Source: Anadara kagoshimensis
Taxonomy: Eukaryota > Mollusca > Bivalvia > Arcoida > Arcidae
Direction: 5' to 3'
DNA length: 64,000 bases
Assembly (NCBI GenBank): GCA_021292105.1
Contig: CM037871.1
Span: forward strand, 19,712,057-19,776,056
The translations under genes were made by a program, and so were the position numbers. Below, piece after piece: positions 57,901 to 64,000 of the stretch (positions are counted from its first letter, which is position 1; each line of letters opens with the position of its first letter). The notes under the pieces were generated by a model, which saw only the letters and a program-made list of their open reading frames with translations, was not told the DNA's origin and did no database searches.

Positions 57901-60900
57901 ATCTTTGGATTGTTCCAGAGAAGCCAAATGCACTGTAAAAACTTTCAAAGCATTCGTGATGTTGTCGGAAAACACCTTCAGTGATATCTGTTCTATACGA
58001 TCCTTTATTTTCACTTTGAGGACCGATACATCACCGTCAAAATACCATTTGTTACTTCCATGTCCAATCGTTTTTGTTGCTTTTATCTTGTTTCGATTTT
58101 TATTTTACACATAGTAGTTGTAAGTTGAAAAAATGTGTTTACTCTTCCGGATCACCCGACCTCACTGGAAGTTCACGTATTTAACTTTCTGCTTTGCATT
58201 GTGATAGTGATTTGGATATAGATTGGTATTTTTTTGACATCACACTCTGAGTAGCATACATGCAAAAGCATACTGCTCTAGAGCCAAATAAGAATCCGAC
58301 AAGCACCGTTATATTGTGAACACTAGCCAGGGAATGAGTCCGGATGTTCCAAAAAGTAACTATCTCTTATCCATTTAGCTAAAATCACCACGTTTATTAT
58401 TAAAAATCAGAATGAAAGCAACGCCGAACTTTTGTACGGTAACTTTATTCAGGAAAATTCTGGATATTTATCACCAATACTGTAATACCGGCCATATACT
58501 TGTTGAATTCCTGATTACAAATTTTGCATTTTTATATTCTTGACTCAGAAACGATTGTCTTTGTGGCAAATTCCACTTTTGAATTTAATTCTATCTCTAT
58601 GAAATGCAAACGATTACAAATTGTAAGAACAAATAGCATTCTGGTTTGGAATCGACTGTCGGTTCTTCCACTAAAACTAAAAAGCTTTTGCTTAATAGGT
58701 TTCTCCGTTTCAAAAATAAGGTCACCAATTGTGTCGCATAACATAAATAATTTTAACCTTATTTTCAGGCCTGACAAAAAACGAAATTTACGGGAACGCA
58801 TTAATATTTATGGTTGCTGGTTACGACACAACAGCAAATACACTGACGTTTGCCTCATACTCTCTTGCTACTAACCCGGATGCACAGGACAAATTGATAG
58901 AAGAAATCGATCGAGAAATAGCTGATGTAAGGTTGCGTTTTAAACACATTATATGTCTTCGGTGTATTTTCATATTGTTAGGATATTTTAATTCTTACTA
59001 TCCTACTGTAAAATTATGTTTTCTTGAAATGTATCAGCTAATCAGGTTCTCATGTGAGCGTATCAGGCCCTCATGTGCCTCTTGTTTTCATATTGTTAGG
59101 ATATTTTAGTATTTATTATTCTACTGTAATGTTATTCTGTTTTTGGTCAATGGTCAATTTTCATTTCACACGAGACGGATGTGGCTAGCTTGACAGGAGG
59201 TACACACCCTTCCGGAGCGCCCGGCTTATCTTTCATTGGTTTACTAAGTTTTTGGATAGTGATTTGGATAAATTAAAGTATGTTTACGATGCCAACTTTG
59301 AAATGGATTTCAAAGTATAGCAGTATATAGGACATGTTTGATTATACTGGTCCATCCAATATTCCACAAATCATTCTAATGTATATATTCAGAATAATCT
59401 TTAAAACCGAGTAGGCCTATGTTCTGTTTTTTAGAAGAACTATCTTCTCGAAATGAAAATTGTTGTAATTATAATTTTACTCCATATTATATTTCATATT
59501 TTTCAGAAACCACTTGAATATGAAAATGTAATGAGCTTGGAGTACTTGGATATGTTTGTATCAGAAGTTCTCAGATTATGGGCACCAACATCTAGGTATA
59601 ATCTAAACAAAAGCCCAAACTTGGTCCATCCATAAAATAATTCTGATTTTAGACTTTTTTTTTTTTGGTATTCCAAGACAATGGATAATCTTGTATTAAT
59701 ATTTACATATCATTATTTATTTCATAATTTATTTTTCGCTAAATCTGCTTTAATTTTGCAGCACAAAATGGCTGTAATAAAATACCGCAACAGTAGTGCT
59801 TGGACCAAAATCGAGAATGTCCAGATATTTTAAGTTAAATAAAATTGACGTGCCAAAATGTGGATTTACTATATTTCAACAAAGAGGTTATGTTTAAAAT
59901 TAATATTTACAACTTCAAGAAAATGTCTGTCAAAACATTCAACTAGTTGACCTTCTGATATCTTCAGATCATAAAAACGCAAACCTTGACTGTAAACTGA
60001 ACAAAGAGTATAAATTTGAAAATTTAAAAGTATCCACTTGTCTTAGAGAAGGAAGAAACAAAAACATTCAGTGTACCAAAAATATCACTTTAAAATTCTT
60101 ATTCTAAACAAATCAAACTGCCTTCAAATAATATTTGTCCTTAGAGATATTGTAAGCCTGTGCTTATCAAGGCCTTCAGATTTTTTTCTGGCCGTCAAAA
60201 CAAAAAAGTATGATGTCCTTGTATCTAATATCATCCTGGATATATTTGACGTCCCATAGTTCCATGTTCCTTATATTTACTGACTTCATTTTGATATCAC
60301 AAGTGGCGGGTGTAGCTAGCTTATAAGGGGCGTTTACCCTTCCCAAACACCCGGGCTCACTTCCCTGGTGAAAGTTTACTGGTTATACCTGATATTACTA
60401 AATATTTTAAAGTAGTTTGCTATGGTTTTTTATCGTGTTTGAACATGAAGTGGTATTTTTTATTTTATTGCCTTACATAACATCGATACTAATCCACGCT
60501 CACTATCTGGAATGACAGCATGCTTTTAATCTCATATATTTAACGTATAAATCATTTCAGATTCAACAGAACAGCTGCTAAAGACATAACTTTGAATGGT
60601 GTAAACATACCAAAAGGTGTTGATGTTTCTATACCGCAGTGGGTGATACACCGAGATCCTGAGTTCTGGCCCGATCCAGACAAATTTGATCCTGAACGGT
60701 TAGTGTCATGGATAAAAGCAAGTGAATGATACATTTTCTCACACATGTGACATTAAATCCCGCGATTTTACCTATTTGAGAAATTCTTCTTGTCTCACCC
60801 TGGGGTTGAGACAGGCTACACCCTGTATTTCCCGCGTAGTTATATCTTTTTTGGATTTATCGTTGAGAGGACTAAATCAGTTGGGGAAAAGTTCCGAAGT

Positions 60901-63900
60901 CGACCAAAAACTTCACAATCACTTACATACGCTTAATTGGTGACGTCATAATCATTTTACTTGGGAACGTCTACAAAAATCGACTACTTCCTTTTTAACA
61001 GGCACAGATGGTGACAAAAACTGAAAATTTAATGCAATTTTTTATTTACAAATCATGATTTATGTTGCAAATGTGTGAAAAAAAAACCTACACCAGTAAC
61101 AGGTTAAGACAGAGATATTCCAAACTCGGATGATTTTATTAATCCCGATTACTGTCTTGATTAAAAGAAACTATTTGATGACCGAGTGCTTAAAAGCTTG
61201 CGTTTAGGGATCATAGCGTATCTAACTTAAAGATTTGGTTAGAGTCATACTCGTGGCAGATCCAAATGTGATAACGTTTGTCAATTCGCTTGCCTAATGC
61301 AAGTGTTTTTTCGGTGAACATTGCTTTTCTTAGCCATTCCTGAACTGACCGCCTCAAAATAAGTGGAAAAAATATTGACAGGGGCGTCAACACCAACCAA
61401 AACAAGAAACAATCATAAGCTCAAGATAAGGTTAAATCTACAGCTGAAAAACATAATTTATGATTACATGCAAACTGATGAAGACGGACAGAATCATTAA
61501 CTGAAAGTCATTCAAAATATGTCAAGGGTTCACTGAAATGATAAACCGACCAAATTTATACGAAATACAGTCAAACTTGTCTATAAAGGTCATCAGAAAT
61601 CTGATTGACTGGTGACCCTTTTATTCAGGTTTAAATTACATGAAAAAAGAGAAATTTGGATAAAATTTTGCCGACCTTTAAAAGCAGGTGGTCCATATAA
61701 AGAGGTGACCTTTAAGTCGCGTATGACTGTATGACAATCCCTATTCATTTATTAAGTAAGGTTTTCCTAAACCTTAATTTCGCAAATTATTGTAATCTTT
61801 TTTGAAACTAAAAACTAGTTTAGTTTTGCAATTTAGTTATCTTCAAAATGACACCTTGCATTTCTAAATATCTTGCATTTTTTACAAAACTATTAAAAGT
61901 TTTGACATTTGGTCACATTAACGTTAAGAGAAATCTTAGTTAAGGAATGATTGTGAGACCGGGATCTGTAATAATATTGTACGGCTTTAAAGGATTGTAT
62001 GTGTAACGTGTATGAAATATGAAGTATGAACATTAAAATTCGAAAAGTAAATAATAAGAAGTCAATTGTGACTTGGACATACAAAAACAATTTGAAACTG
62101 ACAAAATATATTAAAAAAAACCAATGAAGTGAATTCACGAAAGAGTATACGCTTTAGCGCTGATAAAAGAAAGAAATAAGAAATAAACGAAAAAAAAGAT
62201 ACCAATCAGAAACACTGATTACAACAAGACGATCATTCGATTTTAACAAATTTCTTTCAGCGTGGTTATGATACTGCCGGATAGAAATTAACCACACCAC
62301 TATTATTTGCCCTATGGAGCACCCAGTCACATTTTCCAAAACAAAGTTTAACGTATTTAACTAAATCGGAAAGTTTTCAAGATTTTACTTTGTTGTTTCG
62401 ATTGTGGTTTAAAAATCGACTTTGTACTGGGAGAATCACTGGTGTGTTATACTGATTTATGCATTATACCCATAGAAATACAAATGAGAAATTGTTTACT
62501 TGCATGCCTTTTCGGAACTAGAAATCTGTATGCGAATGTAAGTCCTATGGTTTTCTGTAGAAAAAAACGCTATGGTGATTTTAAATTGCGAAAATGACAT
62601 TTTTACAGCAAGAGTGATGTGTTTGGTGACGTTTTACATCATATGTGAATCGGAATCCACCATTTGTCTGTTTTTTAACAAGTTCAATTCATATTGCATC
62701 AACGTTTTACTATATGGAAAAATATTTTTTGCTATCATAGATTTGCACACAGATTAGGTACAAGGAAGTTAAAATATAAATATTTTCTATGGATGGAAAA
62801 AAAGCATAATTCGCTGTCGCAAACACGGACAACAGTACATCTACGTTTGTTTTTTAAATTGCACCTAAATTTTTTCGAACATATTTCTGACAACTTAACA
62901 TTGCTATTTCTCATCTACCTGATTGACAACAAACAGTGTCTGCTATATCATGTATAAAAGCATAAATCTTGGACTATTTTGTAATTTCAGATTTACCAAG
63001 GAAAATAAAGAGAGAAGAAATCCATACGTTTATTTGCCTTTTGGTGCTGGACCTAGAAACTGTATGGGAATGAGACTTGCATTGTTTGAGACTAAACTGG
63101 CAATTGTCGGGATTTTACAGAAATTCAAGTTTGTAACAACTCCAGAAACAGAGGTAATAAAATAGATGTATCACAATAACATAACAATATTTGGACAAGT
63201 AAAATAATGATAGAAACAGAAACAGACAAACAAGACACGAAAACAGAAACAGATATGGTTTATATTAATTAATATTCCTGACTTCTAAAGAGAACAAAGC
63301 TTTTCAATTATTTGTAGAAAACTTAGAAAAAGGCTGATTCTACCATACAAGGCACCAACCAAAACTAAATTCAAAATTAAGCATTCATGCATCAAATTAA
63401 AAGATACTTATAGTATTTACAATTATGTCAAATATAATTCATATTAAAGCATGTCCAAATAGACAGTCACTGAAATAGGGAAGTCAAAAGGGAACCAATC
63501 AACATTGTTATGGGCGACCATGAGTTAAGTTTAGTAATGGTTTTTAATGTCCAAGTCAAGTATATTTCACTTATATCGAGACGCCGCCATCATGGCCCCG
63601 TTTATTTTAACTTCCAATCCCAAACCGTGATTTTCATTAAGTAATGCCAAGTGTTTGACAAAGAACAACACTTCTTTCTTTTAACTTTTTGGTCTCACTC
63701 GGTCGGGGTTCGAACCCAATACCTCCCACATACGGAGCGAGAACCCTACCAACTTAGCTACGGAAAATAGCAGTGGTAAAGCTTTAAATATTGACCTATA
63801 CTTTATCACAACCTAAATTATGGCTGCATCAGTAAAAATAAAGTACATCCATGTATTTATGGATTGTAATTTGAGTATGGACTGATGTATTTGTTTTTCA

Positions 63901-64000
63901 ATTATATTTTTGTAGGTTCCACCGGAATTATTGAATGGTTTCTTTATTAAACCTAAGAATGGTATGATATTAAAACTTGAAGCAAGAGAAAAGGCAGAAT
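39562..64000 (+). CDS. Cytochrome P450, CYP3 clan, 14 exons, 3' end cut by window
   Basis: A microsomal haem monooxygenase of the CYP3A type; the family oxidises lipids, steroids and foreign compounds on the ER face. Motifs, numbered with the frameshift ignored: hydrophobic N-terminal anchor (about 10-25), [10 protein letters not shown] hinge, helix C WKFLR (128-132), I-helix AGYDTT (309-314), K-helix EVLR (365-368), FDPERF, and haem loop [12 protein letters not shown] with Cys about 445. About 503 residues are covered, close to the CYP3A length, so the stop is probably just past 64000. Exons of 53, 89, 149 and 163 nt equal vertebrate CYP3A exons, and the 227-nt CYP3A exon is split here as 89+138. 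Exon 2 has a 1-nt frameshift in this sequence, leading to TAA at 46090. It may be a pseudogene, a null allele or an assembly error; all other splice sites and exons look intact. Confidence 0.95.
39876..40150 (+). repeat. Tandem duplication of about 137 bp in P450 intron 1
   Basis: AAAAATTAATTTCGACT and AATCATAATGAAAACTGCTG-type words occur in two adjacent diverged copies (about 39876-40012 and 40013-40150). Confidence 0.75.
40149..40357. mobile_element. MITE family R
   Basis: GGCAAACAATACTGATCTGT at left and GGACAGGTCAATGTTGTTTG at right are inverted; left arm more diverged than in the 17594 copy. Confidence 0.75.
40388..40570. mobile_element. MITE family Q
   Basis: CAGTCCAAACTGCCTTAAGG and GACAGGTTTGACTG ends; TA flanks. 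Confidence 0.8.
40628..40912 (-). mobile_element. SINE family S4
   Basis: Head on minus CTTGGTAGCCGAGTGGTTTA with a long variable region and B box GGTTCAAATCC, like a Ser/Leu tRNA; body with GTGTGCCCGGAGAAAACCTC on plus. Fragments of the body occur near 32265 and 61270. Confidence 0.8.
41539..41877 (+). mobile_element. SINE S1, full-length reference copy
   Basis: GCGGTAGCTCAGTTGGTAGA, B box GGTTCGAACCC, AAGCACTCGGCATTACGAAA, AATGCCATCAGCGCAACGCA, GGCGACGTCTCGATATAAGT, ending ACAATATTACTCAACTCA. The best preserved S1 in the window. Confidence 0.92.
41880..43470. other. P450 intron 1 sequence of unknown origin
   Basis: No recognised repeat. TTATCCACACCTA near 42138 is repeated inverted near 42546. 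The 95-codon reverse frame at 42814-43101 has no motif and no splice support. Confidence 0.4.
43475..44941 (+). repeat. Hairpin-ended repeat family H, copy 2
   Basis: 5' hairpin with arms AGCTCAC/GTGAGCT and GACC/GGTC; then a TGTGTGCGTGCG tract; about six tandem units of about 155 bp (TATTGATACAACGATCATTT, AAAAGGTCATGGGTTCAAAG); 3' end CAGGTGAGCGTATCAGGCCC with a GGCCCATGGGCC palindrome and TCTTGTTT. It lies in P450 intron 1. Confidence 0.88.
45562..45738. mobile_element. MITE family P, decayed
   Basis: Left end GGTACAGGCCTGTCGAAAGT; right end TTAGTGTAAAAATTCAACAT is badly diverged. Confidence 0.6.
45809..45982 (+). repeat. (TC)n and (GT)n microsatellites
   Basis: TC tract to about 45875, then a GT tract at about 45931-45979, both just upstream of P450 exon 2. 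Confidence 0.97.
46014..46109 (+). CDS. P450 exon 2, frameshifted
   Basis: After acceptor TGTTTTAG it encodes [20 protein letters not shown] and PFL, then meets TAA at 46090-46092 in that frame. The continuation GSLNRYLKA, which fits the family, is one base off. Its length of 96 nt would need to be 97 for the phases to join. Donor GTAAGT at 46110. Confidence 0.88.
46831..46883 (+). CDS. P450 exon 3
   Basis: 53 nt, the same length as in vertebrate CYP3A genes; acceptor TCTTTTGCAG; encodes [11 protein letters not shown]; donor GTAAGA. Confidence 0.92.
47479..47575 (+). CDS. P450 exon 4
   Basis: 97 nt; encodes [18 protein letters not shown]; donor GTAAGT at 47576, which is also the first word of the intron-4 minisatellite. 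Confidence 0.93.
47573..48680 (+). repeat. Minisatellite with splice-site-like words in P450 intron 4
   Basis: About 16 units of 57-70 bp follow the true exon-4 donor. Nearly every unit has CATTTGTAAGTA or TATTTGTAAGTA, a word matching the exon-4 donor, and an acceptor-like CAACGCAG before GCTTCCCTG. A three-unit higher-order period of about 197-198 bp is clear at 47762, 47960, 48157 and 48355. The unit resembles an internal part of dispersed family T. Confidence 0.92.
49069..49185 (+). CDS. P450 exon 5
   Basis: 117 nt in phase 0 after acceptor TATACTAG; helix C motif [18 protein letters not shown]; donor GTAAGT. Confidence 0.93.
49805..50300 (+). repeat. 58-bp tandem array in P450 intron 5
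   Basis: About eight units of TTTTACTTTGCTTTGGAATC then CTGATTTGGACTTGGATTAG and CATGTTGGTTATTGA. The unit is the tail of dispersed family T. The array ends where hairpin repeat copy 3 begins. Confidence 0.9.
50307..52684 (+). repeat. Hairpin-ended repeat family H, copy 3
   Basis: 5' hairpin with arms AGCTCAT/GTGAGCT and GGCC/GGCC; a CCGTCAGTCTGTCAG tract; about eleven tandem units of about 165-175 bp (AACCAAACTTTACAGGAATG, AACATGGCTGCCAGCGCAGA, ACATTGGACCCTATGGGAAA); 3' end CAGGTGAGCGATACAGGCTC with a GGCTCAG/CTGAGCC hairpin. In P450 intron 5, between parts of family T sequence. Confidence 0.9.
52776..52864 (+). CDS. P450 exon 6
   Basis: 89 nt, identical in length to the CYP3A exon; acceptor ATTTTAG; begins MLPLVQNN; donor GTATGT. 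Confidence 0.9.
52905..53820. repeat. Two diverged direct copies in P450 intron 6
   Basis: AAATGACGTAAATAAAGAGG (about 53114) and AAATGACATAAAAAGAGACA (about 53548) each open a stretch with ATGTGTAC, TTATTATCAGGTAGCCATAT and GCCAATC. Spacing is about 435 bp, with extra sequence in the first copy. Origin unknown. Confidence 0.65.
53829..54480. repeat. SINE S1 and family T fragments
   Basis: GATATTGCAAGCCTTGGCTT is a family T start; about 53955-54040 looks like a decayed S1 tail and about 54290-54480 like an S1 body on minus (CCTAGTACTTTGCG). Confidence 0.5.
54597..54925 (+). mobile_element. SINE S1, full-length but diverged
   Basis: Head ACAGCGGTTGCTCATTTTTA with decayed boxes; body GCCATCAGCGATACGTACAG; tail CGATGTCTCGAAATAAGTTA. 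In P450 intron 6. Confidence 0.8.
55016..55164 (+). CDS. P450 exon 7
   Basis: 149 nt as in CYP3[21 protein letters not shown] and DDPFVKHAK; donor GTGAGT. Confidence 0.93.
55228..55530 (+). repeat. Dispersed family T copy
   Basis: Contains TCTTATCAAGGCCCTCATAA, GGATATATTTGACTTCC-like sequence, CACTTCCCTGGCGGAA and a GCTTTGGGATTTTGGTTTGG tail. A second tail copy lies at about 55765-55830. Confidence 0.7.
56241..56365 (+). CDS. P450 exon 8
   Basis: 125 nt after acceptor [30 protein letters not shown]; donor GTAAGT. Confidence 0.92.
56545..56835 (+). repeat. Two copies of a GCACTAC-TGATGA short repeat
   Basis: CAAGCACTACTGATGAGAAA with AAACGGTCATCTAGTGT (about 56547-56597) and GAGCACTACGGATGACTAAT with AAATGGCCGTCTAG (about 56779-56826). 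Related words occur inverted at about 27078-27140 and near 59793. Confidence 0.55.
56842..57085 (+). repeat. Dispersed family T copy
   Basis: GTGTCCAGGATTGCCCTGGA through CACTTCCCTGGTGGAAGTTC to ATGGATTAGTATGTATGTTG. More truncated copies follow near 57325, 58133 and 59158. Confidence 0.7.
57513..57588 (+). CDS. P450 exon 9
   Basis: 76 nt; begins [15 protein letters not shown], the family DFLQLM block; donor GTATTT, a weak site. Confidence 0.9.
57728..57885 (+). mobile_element. SINE S1, internally deleted
   Basis: Head ACGGCAGCTCAGTTGGTATA joins, through a short TG-rich tract, to the tail GGTGATGTCTCCATATAACT. Confidence 0.65.
58769..58926 (+). CDS. P450 exon 10
   Basis: 158 nt; I-helix [13 protein letters not shown] and [16 protein letters not shown]; donor GTAAGG. 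Confidence 0.95.
59036..59090 (+). repeat. Family H 3'-end fragment
   Basis: ATCAGGTTCTCATGTGAGCG and TATCAGGCCC then GCCTCTTGTTT match the 3' end of the hairpin repeats. Confidence 0.65.
59507..59595 (+). CDS. P450 exon 11
   Basis: 89 nt; [19 protein letters not shown] with the K-helix ExxR; donor GTATAA. With exon 12 it equals one 227-nt exon of vertebrate CYP3A. Confidence 0.92.
60146..60440 (+). repeat. Dispersed family T copy
   Basis: GATATTGTAAGCCTGTGCTT through GGATATATTTGACGTCCCAT and CACTTCCCTGGTGAAAG; ends about 120 bp before P450 exon 12. Confidence 0.7.
60561..60698 (+). CDS. P450 exon 12
   Basis: 138 nt after acceptor [28 protein letters not shown] and [10 protein letters not shown]; donor GTTAGT. 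Confidence 0.93.
61568..61729. mobile_element. MITE family Q
   Basis: CAGTCAAACTTGTCTATAAA at left; the right end TCGCGTATGACTG is diverged; TA flanks. Confidence 0.7.
62991..63153 (+). CDS. P450 exon 13 (haem-binding)
   Basis: 163 nt as in CYP3[21 protein letters not shown] contains the haem-ligand Cys; donor GTAATA. Confidence 0.95.
63533..63775 (-). mobile_element. SINE S1 in P450 intron 13
   Basis: Tail at left (TTCACTTATATCGAGACGCC), head at right (GTAGCTAAGTTGGTAGGGTT on minus), B box GGTTCGAACCC. Part of the middle is deleted. Confidence 0.8.
63916..64000 (+). CDS. P450 exon 14, cut by window end
   Basis: After acceptor TTTTTGTAG it begins [20 protein letters not shown], the usual C-terminal strand. 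No stop before 64000. Confidence 0.9.

Noticed and set aside
58524-58874. 116-codon plus frame overlapping P450 exon 10
   Set aside because: It is a different frame from the exon and lies mostly in the intron.

Overview
The window looks like AT-rich genomic DNA from an animal, most probably a bivalve mollusc. Evidence: split genes with GT-AG introns, no long open frames outside repeats, several tRNA-derived SINE families, many TA-flanked MITEs, and long repeats with about 160-bp tandem cores of a style known from bivalves. The species cannot be named from the sequence. Long uninterrupted frames are rare, so genes were found by joining short exons whose splice phases and family motifs agree.

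Three split genes are supported. (1) On the minus strand, between about 9.4 and 16.0 kb, four exons of an EgtD-type (histidine-specific, Methyltransf_33) SAM-dependent methyltransferase. At least one internal exon and the 3' end were not found. (2) On the plus strand, 32680-36111, a complete five-exon gene for a 217-residue METTL27 (WBSCR27)-like methyltransferase. (3) On the plus strand, 39562 to beyond 64000, a CYP3-clan cytochrome P450 in 14 exons, with the last exon cut by the window edge. Its exon sizes copy the vertebrate CYP3A pattern (53, 89, 149 and 163 nt kept; the 227-nt exon split as 89+138). Its exon 2 carries a 1-nt frameshift in this sequence, and a partial copy of exon 1 lies about 1 kb upstream in a tandem duplication.

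Region by region. 1-9.4 kb: repeats, including an MITE, two oppositely oriented arrays of a TCGATAAATCGA-containing minisatellite, a degraded PIF/Harbinger transposon with TAA target duplications (4359-6600), and a foldback with inverted GGACATTTGAGCGA motifs. 9.4-16 kb: the EgtD-like gene, its introns filled with SINEs, MITEs and microsatellites. 16-32.6 kb: no convincing gene (one candidate exon at 26.9 kb); SINEs, MITEs, a hairpin-ended repeat, a foldback and nested insertions. 32.6-36.1 kb: METTL27-like gene. 36.4-39.6 kb: hAT-like element inside a SINE, then the P450 exon-1 duplication. 39.6-64 kb: the P450, its introns expanded by two hairpin-ended repeats with about 160-bp cores, a minisatellite in intron 4 that repeats a splice-donor-like word, and a 58-bp array in intron 5.

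The three genes show no sign of working as one pathway; two are predicted small-molecule methyltransferases and one a monooxygenase. The rest of the window is mainly a layered record of transposition and local tandem duplication.
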